This document shows, one piece after another, positions 55,101 to 64,000 of a stretch of 64,000 bases of DNA; position 1 is the stretch's first letter; every line of letters starts with the position of its first letter. The translations under genes were made by a program, and so were the position numbers. Source of the DNA: Apodemus sylvaticus (Eukaryota > Chordata > Mammalia > Rodentia > Muridae). Location: positions 26,177,947 through 26,241,946 of the forward strand of contig NC_067481.1 of assembly GCF_947179515.1 (NCBI RefSeq). Direction: 5' to 3'. The notes below the pieces were generated by a model. It made no database searches. It was not told the origin of the DNA and saw nothing but the letters and a program-made list of their open reading frames with translations.

Positions 55101-57348
55101 TGGGGGGCTGACATTGGAGTGCTCCCCTGGGTGTCTCCTTCTCTAAATAGGCTTAGCAAGAAGCAACAGCTTCTCCCTACGGAAGGTGTGATGGTTTCAT
55201 TTCTGGTTCCCAAGAGACCTAAGGAACATTATGGATGGGTACGATCGCAGAGAGACCCATCCTGGCTGTCCTTTCACCCCCAGACCCACTGCTAGTACCA
55301 ACAGTGAGCCTTTATAACCCACCCCCAGCCCAGGACAGACCCTTCTTGTCACCCGATCTCCAAAATTCACCTCGTTCTCAGAGGAAGATCCCACCACATA
55401 CAGGAAGATGTCAATGCTGCTTTTGTAGACGATAGTCATGCCCCCCAAAAATGCGATTTCACCTGGAAGGGGGAAGGCTCTCAGATCAGCACACTCCAAC
55501 CCCAACCTGGCGCTAGCCTGGTCTCTGCTTCCCCAGGCCTCTCCCTTTGTTTTCTACTTCCTTTCTCAAGGAACCCGGGCCAGACCACCACTACCAGGAG
55601 GCTGCTCTGCGTCCTTGGTCCCAATCCATGTGCTGTGTCTCCAGAAGAGACCTCCTGCTGAAGAGTCAACACACCCAGCTAAGGCCGACCTCCCCCTCCC
55701 CTCCTCCCTCCATCCATGCAATGCCCTGGGACTAGATCCAAGTGTGTGTAGGGGCGCCTCAGCTGAGAGGAGGGGTGCGGATGAGCTGAGGGGGATGGGG
55801 AGCAAAGGTTCCGGGGCGACCGACCAAAAGAAGGGAGCTGGGGAGGAGAGAGAAAGAGCCTCAGAGGAGCAGGCAATGGCCTGTGGGTGTGGAAGGCCAG
55901 CGAGGACAGATGTGTCCAGATGGAGATGATGACAGACACTGGTGGTCAGTCATCCGAGAGCTTTGGTGGTGGATGGGCGGGCCTTACTTTCGGAGCGACT
56001 GGTCTTGTTGAAGACATTTTTCTCAAATACCATCTGCTCCTTCATGGAGGGAAACGTGTCATCATAATACTGTGAGAGAGAGAAGGCAACAGTCATCGCA
56101 AGCAAGGAGCTAGCTCCTGCCTTGGGAGGGGGCGAGTGGGAACATCAGGGGCGAGGCCGGACCTCCTTGTCACCTCCCTCCTGGCACCATCTGCTCCTTG
56201 GTCCCCATAAACAAATTCCAAGCAAAGAAAAATAAAAGTAGAGAAACATTGAGGCTGCCTTTGGAACTTCCCTGGATATCTATCTCCTCCCCCCCCTTCC
56301 TCCCTCTTGGTCTTTCTTCTCTTCTTCCCTCCCTCCTTTCCTCCTGTGTTTCCTTCCTTCCAACAGTTGCAAACAAGGACTTCACAGAAGCTAAAAAAGT
56401 GTTTTAACTCTGATCTGTACCCAGCTTGTCCTTCTTCCTTCCTTGAAAAGCTGGGAATGGAACCCAGGACTTATGAACGTTAGGCAAGTAAGTGCCAAGC
56501 CACTAACCTGCATTCTTGGGCCACTGTCTCAATTATTTTATTTTTGAGACAGGGTCCCACTGTGCCACCCTGCTGTGTAGAACAGGCTAGCCTCAATTTG
56601 TTTGTTTTTATTCATGATTTCTCTGTGTAGCCCTGGCTGTCCTGGAGCTTGCTCTGTAGACCAGGCTGGCCTCAAACTCAGAGATCTTCCTGCCTCTGCC
56701 TCCCGAGTGCTGGGATTGAAGGCGTACACCACCACCGCTTCATCTCCAATTTCTTAAAATATAACAAGGACAGGACCTTCTAGAAGGAGGCCCGGAGGCT
56801 TTGGCAGTGCCCATCCACCTCTGCCTGTCGGCCGAAGCAAGGTGTGGTCAGCTCAGATTCTGCTTGTGAACTTTACATTCTGTAGTCAGTTCTGCAGGCA
56901 GGTTAGCAGTCTCTCTGCTATCACCTACCATGGTGAACAAGCTCATTTGAAAGTTATGAAGACTGAAGAGGCTTTAAAGTATTTAATAACTAATTTAGAT
57001 GTGAAAGCTGGGTGTGGTGTCACATGCCTGGAACCCCAGCACTTGAGAGAAAGGAGCAGAAAGATAAGGAGTTCTAGGCTAACCTTGACTACATGAGACC
57101 CTGTCTCAAAAAGTAAAGAATGGTTCACACACGGAATCTCAGCACTAGGGAGGATGAGGTCAGATCACTGCGTGACTTCCAGGCTAACCTGGGCTACACA
57201 GTAAGTTCCAGGCTAACTTTGGTTATAAAGTAAGCCCCTGTTTCAAAAAACAAAACGGGGAAATAAAATGAATCAGGGGCTGCTATCAGAGTGAGTTCCA
57301 GGATAGCCAGGGTTACACAGAAAAATCCTCTCCCAAAACCCACACACA

Positions 57349-57387
<39 letters not shown>

Positions 57388-57737
57388 CAGGGGGTGGTGT
57401 TCCAGGCTTGCCAGTGATCTCAGCACCCAAGAGGCAGAAGCAGGAAAAACAAGACAAGTTTGAGGCCAGCCTGGTCCACGACAAAACACAACACAACAAA
57501 AGTATTATTAAGCTTCTGTTACAGTTAATTATAGCAGTGGCAGGAACTTTATTTATTTATTATTTATTGAGTTTTTGCATTTGTTTTTGAAACAGGTCTT
57601 ATTGTTTTATCCCAGGCTGGCCTCAAACTCACAGAGATTCACCTGCCTCTGTCTCCTGAATGCTGGGATTAAAAACAAGCACCATTGCCTGGCCTTCAAG
57701 GTAGCAGAAACTTAGGGCATTCTTTTCTTTTCTTTTT

Positions 57738-57799
<62 letters not shown>

Positions 57800-59681
57800 T
57801 TCCTTCCTTCCTTCCTTCCTTCCTTCCTTCCTTTCTTTTTTTTCTGAGTCAGGGTTTCTCTGTGTAGTCCCAGCTGTCCTGGAACTCACTTTGTAGACCA
57901 GGCTGGCCTCGAACTCAGGAATCTGCCTGCTTCTGCCTCCCAAGTGCTGGGATTAAAGGCGTGCACCACCACTGCCCAGCTTTTTCTTTCTTTCTACGAT
58001 CTTTTCTCTTTCTTTTTTAACATTTATTTATTTAGTGTGTGTGTTGTAGAGGGGCAAAAATGGAGGTCAAAGAACAACCTGGGGAATTGGTTCCCTCCTT
58101 CAACTATATGAATTCAGGATCCAACTCAAGCTGTCAGGTTTGGCAGCCTTACCCACTGAGCCATCTGGTCTACCCTGAAACTTAGTTTCAAATGTAGTTT
58201 TAGCTCATCCCACCCAGGCCATGTAGGATGGATACTGGATAACTGAATGGGAGTTCGAGGAAAACCACCTGGAGCCTCAAATCTAAACCCTGAGTCCGAG
58301 TGTCAGTTGAGAGACTAACCCTGTGACCTCAGGCAACCTACTTAGCTTTTCTAGACTTCATTTTCTGTGACCTTAAAGAGCAAACCTAGATGGTCTCCTC
58401 AATCCCACCTAATCCTACTCTATCATTATGCTAAGTCCCTATGTTTACCTAGCTAAAATACAAAAGCACTCAGGTCGCTACATCTAGTTTAGGGACTCAG
58501 ATTGCTAGGCCCAGGCTCAACTATCCACTGATCCCTTTAGTGGAGCTTCCCATGCCCAGGATGCAGCTGGCCAGAGGGAGGAGGAGAAGACATGCCAGGG
58601 GACATGAGTAAGAAGCTGAGGGGATCCCCACTCACCCCACCCCCACCCCAGCCCCTCGCTGTTAGATTGATAAGGCATAGCGTGGACAAGGCGACTTCTA
58701 GAAAATCTAAGCTGGGCTGTTCTGACATCTAGAATGCAGAGTTTCTCCTATAGGAGGAGTTAAATGGGCTGGGTGGGAACACTTGTCTTGGACATATGGC
58801 ACAGTCTTCAGGGTTTCTGCGGGGAGGGGTTACCTTGGCCAGCAGCCTTCGTCCGTCATTATCTAGGATGAAGACAGCCTTGATGGTATAGAGAGAAGGT
58901 TCCTGAAACTGACACGAGAAAGGAACCCCTGACTCAAAGTGGACACCGGTGTCTTAGGCTCTATGAAGCCAGCTATCCCCCAATCCACAGCTGGTTCCAG
59001 CCCAACCCAGTGCCACATGGACCATTTCCGGTGCCCACTCCATTTCCAGACCGATGTTCCACTGCAGGTCCGAGGAGTGGGCGCTGAGTCCGCTGGGTGC
59101 AGAAAGTCCTACCGGGCCCAAGTTCTGTCATGCACTGACTGCTCCAGAGCCCGAGTCGGAGTGTATCACAGAACCTGGGCCCGGGGAACAGCGGCGCCGA
59201 GCCTCCTTGTGTCCATCTGACCCCCAGTTCCAGATGTGCGCGGCCATCACCCTGAAGCAAGGGAGCCCAACCAGACCACCTCGCCACTCCCACTCCTCCC
59301 TCGTCCCGCCGGAACCGCGCTCCCATCCCCGCCACCCAAGTCAGTTCTTATCACTGCGGCGAGTTCCCCAGAACTTCAGTCCCTCGACACTCCACTCAGA
59401 CCAGGCCTCCTCGCCCGTGCGCTCCAAGACGAACTTTTCCCCCCCTCCCTGGGCCCGGGCTCCTCTCCGGGGCTGGGCAGTGGTGGCACAAAGTTCCCAG
59501 CTCAGGAACCCGAGGCAAAGCGGTTGCTCCCCACCACCGATCCGGCCGCCCCGGGACCCCCGTACTCCGTGCTCCGTACCCGCTGTTTCGTGGCTCGGGT
59601 GGGCGGCGCTGCGCCCCTGGCTTGGGCGGCCGAGGCCCCCTCCCCCGGGTGCGGACGTGGCCAGGCCTCCGGCCGCTGCAT
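48584..59681 (-). CDS. Copz2: Copz2, coatomer subunit zeta-2 (complete, nine coding exons)
   Basis: Zeta-2 is a small subunit of the COPI coatomer. It pairs with gamma-COP and resembles AP-complex sigma chains (longin-like fold), acting in Golgi-to-ER and intra-Golgi transport (family knowledge). Exons on the minus strand: 59580-59681, 58834-58902, 55988-56069, 55371-55462, 54865-54920, 54152-54229, 52640-52691, 51941-51979, 48584-48631. They total 618 nt, 205 aa plus TGA, with AG/GT boundaries and consistent phases. The N-terminus MQRPEAWPRPHPGEG is the Pro/Ala-rich extension that distinguishes zeta-2 from zeta-1. The core includes EPSLYTIKAVFILDNDGRR and the end is SAKEQIKWSLLK. The ATG at 59681 is preferred over an in-frame upstream GTG because it gives the known start. 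mir-152 lies in intron 1. No frameshift or stop is present. Confidence 0.97.
48727..48742 (+). promoter_or_regulatory. Candidate CTCF site in Copz2 intron 8
   Basis: CCACTAGGTGGCAGCA matches the CTCF core essentially perfectly. It lies 96 bp upstream of the exon 9 acceptor in transcript terms. Confidence 0.75.
49330..50230. mobile_element. SINE block in Copz2 intron 8
   Basis: Forward B1 49335-49430; reverse B3-like 49520-49740; reverse B1 49965-50080; reverse B1 50085-50225. Confidence 0.75.
50375..51060 (-). mobile_element. SINE block in Copz2 intron 8, with (TTTTA)n
   Basis: Reverse B2/B3-like 50385-50525; reverse fragment 50585-50745; reverse B1 50760-50880; (TTTTA)8 at 50886-50926; reverse B1 50930-51060. 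Confidence 0.7.
51941..51979 (-). CDS. Copz2: Copz2 exon 8 (39-nt microexon-like)
   Basis: 13 codons, TDDSGLTEQSVAQ. Acceptor TTCCCACAG, donor CAG/GTAAGC. It is too short to appear as an ORF and was placed by splice sites and homology. Confidence 0.95.
52135..52265 (-). mobile_element. (CA)n and ID-like fragment in Copz2 intron 7
   Basis: (CA)16 at 52152-52183, (CATA)n, then reverse ID-like 'ctggggattaaacccagggt'. Confidence 0.65.
52640..52691 (-). CDS. Copz2: Copz2 exon 7
   Basis: 52 nt: GVILESDPQQVIQKVNFR. Acceptor CCTGTAG, donor AGG/GTAAGC. Confidence 0.96.
52930..53115 (+). mobile_element. B3-like SINE in Copz2 intron 6
   Basis: 'gagacggcacaaccgttaaa', 'gttctcctctgacctccaca' and an AAACATAAGTAAACACATC tail. 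Confidence 0.7.
54152..54229 (-). CDS. Copz2: Copz2 exon 6
   Basis: 78 nt: completes Arg, then KNVEKRWLLENMDGAFLVLD and EIVDG. Acceptor CCCTCAG, donor AGG/GTGAGG. Confidence 0.96.
54490..54600 (+). mobile_element. Diverged B1 in Copz2 intron 5
   Basis: 'aatggggtgtggtggtacac' and 'agtgactccagcactcagga'; the right half is degraded. Confidence 0.65.
54816..54833. repeat. G18 homopolymer in Copz2 intron 5
   Basis: 18 consecutive G on the + strand, C18 in the transcript, 31 nt past the exon 5 donor boundary. Exact length may be uncertain in assembly. Confidence 0.85.
54865..54920 (-). CDS. Copz2: Copz2 exon 5
   Basis: 56 nt: LMLMSVLACLFDSLSHIL plus two bases of Arg. Donor AAG/GTAAGT (consensus). 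Confidence 0.95.
55371..55462 (-). CDS. Copz2: Copz2 exon 4
   Basis: 92 nt: SEIAFLGGMTIVYKSSIDIF then LYVVGSSSENE. Acceptor TTCCAG/GTGAA, donor GAG/GTGAAT. The Ser in SSSENE replaces a Tyr I expect in zeta-COPs. Confidence 0.95.
55988..56069 (-). CDS. Copz2: Copz2 exon 3
   Basis: 82 nt: YYDDTFPSMKEQMVFEKNV then FNKTSRSE. Acceptor CTCACAG/TATT, donor AAA/GTAAGG. Confidence 0.96.
56070..58833 (-). other. Copz2: Copz2 intron 2
   Basis: The 2.76-kb intron is filled with SINEs: ID-like 56450-56515, reverse B1 56600-56740, forward B1 pieces 57005-57250 and 57385-57490, (CA)n 57347-57382, reverse B1 57580-57690, (CTTT)n(CCTT)n 57725-57835, reverse B1 57838-57985, reverse B3-like 58010-58175. The last 600 bp is single copy. 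Confidence 0.8.
58834..58902 (-). CDS. Copz2: Copz2 exon 2
   Basis: 23 codons, EPSLYTIKAVFILDNDGRR then LLAK. Acceptor GTTTCAG/GAACC, donor AAG/GTAACC. Confidence 0.96.
59112..59184 (-). ncRNA. Mir152: mir-152 precursor hairpin
   Basis: The 73-nt minus-strand sequence folds as a hairpin with CCGGGCCC/GGGCCCGG ends. The 3' arm (59118-59138) is the miR-152-3p sequence with seed CAGUGCA of the miR-148/152 family. The 5' arm carries AGGTTCTGTGATACACTCC. It lies in Copz2 intron 1 on the same strand, so processing from the Copz2 transcript is likely. The family represses targets such as DNMT1 (known). Confidence 0.97.
59580..59681 (-). CDS. Copz2: Copz2 exon 1 (coding part)
   Basis: 34 codons from ATG to ATKQR. 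Donor CGG/GTACGG, phase 0. The exon is GC-rich and lies in the CpG island. The 5'UTR start is not determinable. Confidence 0.93.
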
Positions 59682-59849
59682 TCCGCTCGCTGCCTGCACT
59701 GACAGCGCCGCCCCGCCCCGTGCCCGCCCCCCGCGACGCCGCCCCTCCGCCCAGCCCTGCGTGGCTGGCCTCTGTGAGCGTCCCCTCTCAATGGGCTAGC
59801 TTTCCGCCCGACCCCCACGTCGCAGAACCCTGTCTCCCTACTTGGATTC

Positions 59850-60085
59850 TTCCCTCTGGGCTCCTCTCTGCACCTCCCAGTTTCTCAGGTGAACCAGAAC
59901 CTGCCCCTCTCTTCCCACTTACTACCTCTTCTGGCCTAGGGGGCCTGTGGCCTTGATGCAAAGAGGTCTCTCCACGTGGCTTTCCTGGGCCAGCTGCAAT
60001 CTCAGGTAAGGCTCACTTTTCCCTCAGGACCTCCTGGTAGGTATCATTGGGACAAGTAGTTCAAGTCACTTTTGTTTTTAAAGAA
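59850..60085. other. Single-copy upstream flank of Copz2
   Basis: Nothing recognised apart from C/T-rich sequence. Confidence 0.4.
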
Positions 60086-60089
60086 CTCT

Positions 60090-60285
60090 TTTTTAATTTT
60101 TGAAATTTTTTAAAATTTTATTTATGTATGTGAGTACACTGTAACTGTCTTCAGACACACCAGAAGAGGGCATTGGATCCCATTACAGATGATTGTGAGC
60201 TACCATGTGGTGGCTGAGAATTGAACTCAGGATCTCTGGAAGAGCAGTCAGTGCTCTTAACCACTGAGCCATCTCTCTAGCCCCT
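60090..60285 (-). mobile_element. B2 SINE
   Basis: 'ttatttatgtatgtgagtac' tail to 'gagccatctctctagcccc'. Confidence 0.92.
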
Positions 60286-60429
60286 TAAGTCATCTTTTTG
60301 ATCTCAGGACAGGGCCTATCAGTGAGACCAGGTAGAGACCTCGCCACGAAGAAGAGTTCTCTGCTTCCTCTCCACACTACTTGGGGAAAAGAACCGTGGG
60401 CTGAGGGACACCTCCCACAGACATTTTTC

Positions 60430-60580
60430 AAGGTGCATGCCTTTAATCCCAGCACTTGGGAGGCAGAGGCAGGCAGATTTCTGAGTTCGAGGCCAGCCTG
60501 GTCTACAGAGTGAGTTCCAGGACAGCCAGGGCTACACAGAGAAACCCTGTCTCGGAAAAACCAAATCCAAAAAAACGGGG
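60430..60580 (+). mobile_element. B1 SINE lacking its head
   Basis: Begins 'aaggtgcatgcctttaatcc' and ends 'cctgtctcggaaaaacc', followed by a G-rich run (60578-60602). Confidence 0.93.
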
Positions 60581-60599
60581 GTGGGGGGTGGGGGTGGGG

Positions 60600-61030
60600 G
60601 GGGAAGACCCAGAGGTGGAGGAGGCCAGCAGGAGACAACACACCTGAAATCCAGCTTGAGCCTGTAGACTAACCCGACCCGAGTGTAATCACATTCAGTG
60701 ACGCAGTTACTGGCAATTGGGCAGCCAGCCATTCAGAACACGGACAGATGTGTCTTTTACATGAGCGCTCTCTTTGTATGTCAAAAGCCACTGTGCCCAA
60801 GGAGGAGGTGTTTTCAGACATAGCCATTGAGAAGAGTCAGACTCCATGTGACCTTTTCAAGCTGGCTGGGCTGAGTAGGAGGGTTCCCAGGCTTGGGACG
60901 GGACAGGTTTTCCCATTCTGCCCTTGAGGGCCTCAGAGTAGAACTTCACAAAGGCTCACACCAGAAAATTCCTTCTCCTTAAGACATCAAGCCTTTCTCT
61001 TCCCAACGTTCACCTTTTTTTGTTTTTTAA
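60600..61030. other. Single-copy stretch
   Basis: No repeat or exon recognised. Confidence 0.4.
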
Positions 61031-61034
61031 AAAC

Positions 61035-61780
61035 TACACTTACTGATCCTTATATTTACCCATTTATTTACTTACTGCTTATTGATGGGGAAGGGTGTGT
61101 CAGCACTCTCGTGGAGGGTGGAGGTCAGAGGCCAATTTACAGGAGTTAATTCTCCCCTTCTACCTTCTAGGTCCTGGGAGTTGTGTTTTGGTTGTCAGTC
61201 TTGGTGGCCAGTGCCTTTACCCACTGAGCCAACCTCGTGTCTTGAAAGTTTCTTCTTCAATATCCTCATCCAGGGGACTGGAGAGACAGCTCCACAGTCA
61301 GAGTATCCGCTGTTCTTGCAGGAGACCTAAGGTCAGGCTCATAACCACCAGTGACTCGGATTCCAGGGGGATTGGACACCCTCTTCTGGCTTCACGGGCA
61401 TTTCACACACACGTGGTGCACACACATGGTGGTCAAGTTAGCACACACAAAAGCAAGCAAACAAACAAACTAACTGCCTGGTATGGTGGTGCATGCCTTT
61501 AATCCCAGCATTTGGGAGGCAGAAACAGGTGTACTTCTGTGTGCTTGAGGCCAGCCTGGTCCATGCAGCAAGTTCTAGGCCTGCTAGGGCTGCATAGAGA
61601 GAGCCTGCTGCAATAATAATAAATAAGAAGAAGAATGATCTGAGTGTGGGGTGGTATAGGTATACACCTTTAGTCCTAGTACTTGGGAGGCAGAGGCAGG
61701 CAGTTCAAGGCCAGCCTGGTCTAGAGAGTTTCAAAACAGCCAGGGCTACACAAAGAAACCAGTCTTGAAAGTCCAAATAG
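61035..61780. mobile_element. SINE block right of Copz2
   Basis: Reverse B3-like 61040-61235; B2-like (+) 61270-61470; B1 (+) 61475-61615; B1 (+) 61640-61775. Confidence 0.75.
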
Positions 61781-62014
61781 TGATGATGATAATGATACTA
61801 CTCTAATATAATAATAATATAATTGCTCATCAAAAGGCTCCTCTGCTGCTCACGCTTTCTCACGCGCTGGGTCCCACTGCCGCCTGTCTCCATGCTTCCT
61901 TTCTGGCCTCAGTTTAATCCCCAGAATGGACATAGCAAGAGGAAGAACCAATTAGTCTTCTGACCTAAAATATATACATTATTTTATGTTATGTGCATTG
62001 GTGTTTTACCTGTC

Positions 62015-62042
62015 TGTTGTCTGTCTGTCTGTCTGTTTGTCT
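62015..62042. repeat. (CTGT)n microsatellite
   Basis: CTGTCTGTCTGTCTGTTTGTCTG. Confidence 0.9.
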
Positions 62043-62079
62043 GTTCAAGAGTGTCAGTAGAGTTACAGACAGATATGTG

Positions 62080-62580
62080 TTGGGCTGAGTTTTGTGTGCT
62101 GTGTATTCAGAAGCTGAGTTCTGTGCCCCTATCCAGATTGTAACCTGATCTTGGGGCACTGTATTACTATAAAGAATGTACTGTCAAGAATGTTCCCCAA
62201 TAGCTCCTAATTGGTCAGTAAACGGCTGAGGCTTATGACTGGGCAGAAAGGAAAGGAAGGAGGGACTTAGAGTTGAGTGAGGGGTTTCCAGAGATACCCA
62301 GAGAAGGAAAGAGAAAAGGGGGAAGAGGAGGAGGAAGTCTTGAAGGCAGGGTGGACCAGGAGCACATGGCCAAGAGAAATGCTCCCCGAGGACACACACA
62401 CACAGAGCAGAGCTGGCTGGGGGAGACTCAACCAGCAAGTAACACAGCTGGCTGGGATGTAGGTTAGGATAGCTCAGAACCTGCCCAGCATAGTGCAAAC
62501 AGCTTGGAACAACGATACAGAGTTTCTGTGTCTTTTATTCAGGAGCTATTCAGGATAGAGAGGAGCACAATGCATCCCAT
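62080..62580. mobile_element. Possible rodent LTR remnant
   Basis: Non-SINE sequence with LTR-like features ('tagctcctaattggtcagta', A/G-rich middle, 'cagagtttctgtgtctttta'). Family not assigned and ends uncertain. No coding capacity. Confidence 0.35.
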
Positions 62581-62599
62581 ACAGTGACTCTACTAGGTA

Positions 62600-62830
62600 T
62601 GAACTGCCCTGCGGATGATGGGTCGGCTGGAAGAGCAGTCAGTGCTCTTAATGGCTAAGTTGTCTCTCCAGGTCCGAAGTTTCTTTCTTTTCTTTTTTCC
62701 TCTTGCTTTGTTTTGTTTTGTTTTGTTTTTCAAGTTGAGATTTCTCTGTGTAGCCCTTGCTATCCTGGAACATGGCCTCAAACTCAGAGAGATCCTCCTG
62801 CCTCTGCCTCCCGAGTGAGTACCAGGTGAT
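62600..62830 (-). mobile_element. B2 head fragment and B1 SINE
   Basis: Reverse B2 end 62625-62675; (TTTTG)n then a partly deleted reverse B1 62715-62825. Confidence 0.75.
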
Positions 62831-63890
62831 AGGTTATTTCTCCACTGGTGAAATGAGCCAGATTAGATTATATTAAAGGCAGGTTTATTGGGATGCTGCT
62901 CTAAGGCCAGTCCACTGTCCCCAAGGGTTGAAGGCCAGGGGAGTTTCCCGGGGGAGCAGGGAGAGAAAGAGAGAAAAGGTTCAGAGAGAGAAGAGAAGGA
63001 GAAGAGAAAGAGAAAGAAAGAGAGACCAAAATGTCTGGATTATGTGGGGAGGAGCCTTTGGGGGAAGGGCAGCCCAGCGTCTGGGCTGGAAAGTTCAGGG
63101 TGGGGTGCAGGGTATGCCAGGTGGGACTGAGGGATGCTGGGAGAGCCTCCGTTGGTATGTAAGATATGTATGTGCCTCAGTCCCTCCCAGGGCCCTAGAG
63201 CAAGGACTGGGGTTAAAGACATGCCTGAGGCACGCACCGGCAAATGGACACACACATACAATAAATAAATGTCACAATGACAATCCAACTAAGCAAACAA
63301 GTAAGACTTGAACTAGGAACAGAAGAAAGTAACAGAGAGCCAGCAACACACCCTAGTAGCCTTTCTGTGGAGGTGTGACCATGTCTGCCTTGCAGGCGAT
63401 CAGAGTTGTCATTGTGAATATAGTCAACAATATCTGGTGCATCGTGTGTGTGGCAGGGACTCAGGCTTTGGGCATTTTGTCTGGATTCTAGATGATGAGA
63501 AGTCATATTGGTGGTCATGCTGGCTGGATATATTATACAACTGACTTGGCTTTTTCTCAGGCTGCAGGGAAGATTGTGGGTATTCAGGCTGAGCATGCTC
63601 ACCCAGGATCTTTCAAAACAAGAAGAGGGTTCGGCTGGGAGAAACTGGCAAGAACAAGCCCTCTCCTCCCTACTACAAGAACATCAGAGTAGGCGTCTAG
63701 ATAGTCAAAGAGTCCGTGGAAGGCACCTATATAGAAAAGAAAGGCCCCATACGTGGTGATATCTCCACCACATAAGGTGGCCACCCAGTAAGGTGACTAA
63801 GATGAGGATGAAGGAAACCATGATCACCCACAGGGACTCTCTCTATTACATCTCTACTATAATTGCTTTGAAAAGCACTACAAGAACATG
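62830..63890. other. Unassigned intergenic sequence, possibly old LTR at left
   Basis: 62830-63000 includes 'gcaggtttattgggatgctg' and a purine-rich tract (62950-63025), which resembles reverse LTR sequence. The rest is unrecognised, and ORFs are unsupported. Confidence 0.35.
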
Positions 63891-63892
63891 TC

Positions 63893-64000
63893 TGCGGCTG
63901 GAGAGATGGCTCAGTGGTTAAGAGCACTGACTGCTCTTCCGAAGGTCCTGAGTTCAACTCCCAGCAACCATATGGTGGCTCACAACCATCTGTAATGAGA
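63893..64000 (+). mobile_element. B2 SINE, cut by window end
   Basis: 'cggctggagagatggctcag' and 'gaaggtcctgagttcaactc', near consensus. Confidence 0.95.

Larger units (their letters stand above)
59050..59830. promoter_or_regulatory. Copz2/mir-152 CpG island promoter
   Basis: CpG-rich sequence surrounds exon 1, with GC boxes just upstream (CCCCGCCCC at 59711-59719 and neighbours) and no obvious TATA box. It covers the start of intron 1 and mir-152. In human tumours methylation of this island co-silences COPZ2 and miR-152 (established knowledge, from memory). Confidence 0.75.

Noticed and set aside
59054..59956. 300-codon + strand ORF across the Copz2 promoter
   Set aside because: It is antisense to Copz2 exon 1 and mir-152, GC-rich and stop-poor by composition, and has no recognisable domain.

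Overview
The window is mammalian nuclear DNA from a mouse-like (murine) rodent. It is packed with rodent B1, B2, B3/B4-like and ID-like SINEs, long microsatellites and hAT-type URR1 remnants, and it carries spliced vertebrate genes. The species is not settled: several B1 copies share a variant I do not associate with typical Mus musculus copies, so 'Mus or a close murine' is as far as the sequence takes me.

Only two protein-coding genes are recognised, and they point toward each other. At the left edge (759-1860, + strand) are the last three coding exons and 3'UTR of Cdk5rap3, the adaptor of the UFM1 (UFMylation) E3 ligase. At 48.3-59.7 kb (- strand) is a complete nine-exon Copz2, encoding the zeta-2 subunit of the COPI coat. 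I placed every exon by splice sites and reading frame; they join to 618 nt, or 205 codons plus a stop. Intron 1 of Copz2 contains the microRNA gene mir-152 on the same strand, next to a GC-rich CpG-island promoter. From memory, Cdk5rap3 and Copz2 are also neighbours on mouse chr11 and human 17q21.32, near the HOXB region, so the window shows conserved synteny.

The roughly 46 kb between the two polyadenylation signals (1.84-48.34 kb) holds no gene I can support. It alternates SINE-dense blocks (4.4-5.5, 10.3-14.4, 16.8-23.5, 24.8-33.0, 39.2-45.5 kb) with low-repeat islands (2-4.3, 6-6.6, 7.5-10.2, 14.6-16.6, 23.5-24.8, 33-39.2, 46-48 kb). The islands contain non-random clusters of transcription-factor motifs: eight TGACAG cores near 7.6-8.0 kb, a perfect CArG box at 9.58 kb, a perfect octamer at 6.23 kb, TAATTA clusters at 2.6 and 24.2 kb, and two CpG-rich elements with RFX X-boxes at 34.8 and 47.4 kb. 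The layout resembles a regulatory landscape with candidate CTCF sites at 42.4, 47.5 and 48.7 kb. The part right of 59.8 kb is intergenic and repeat-rich.

I found no novel protein system. The items most worth checking are the orphan CpG element just past Copz2, the TGACAG cluster, an inverted duplication at 22.3/23.2 kb, an in-frame 57-bp minisatellite at 37.4 kb and a (GGC)12(AGC)7 tract at 14.5 kb. Motif calls were made by eye. Conservation and transcription were not tested.
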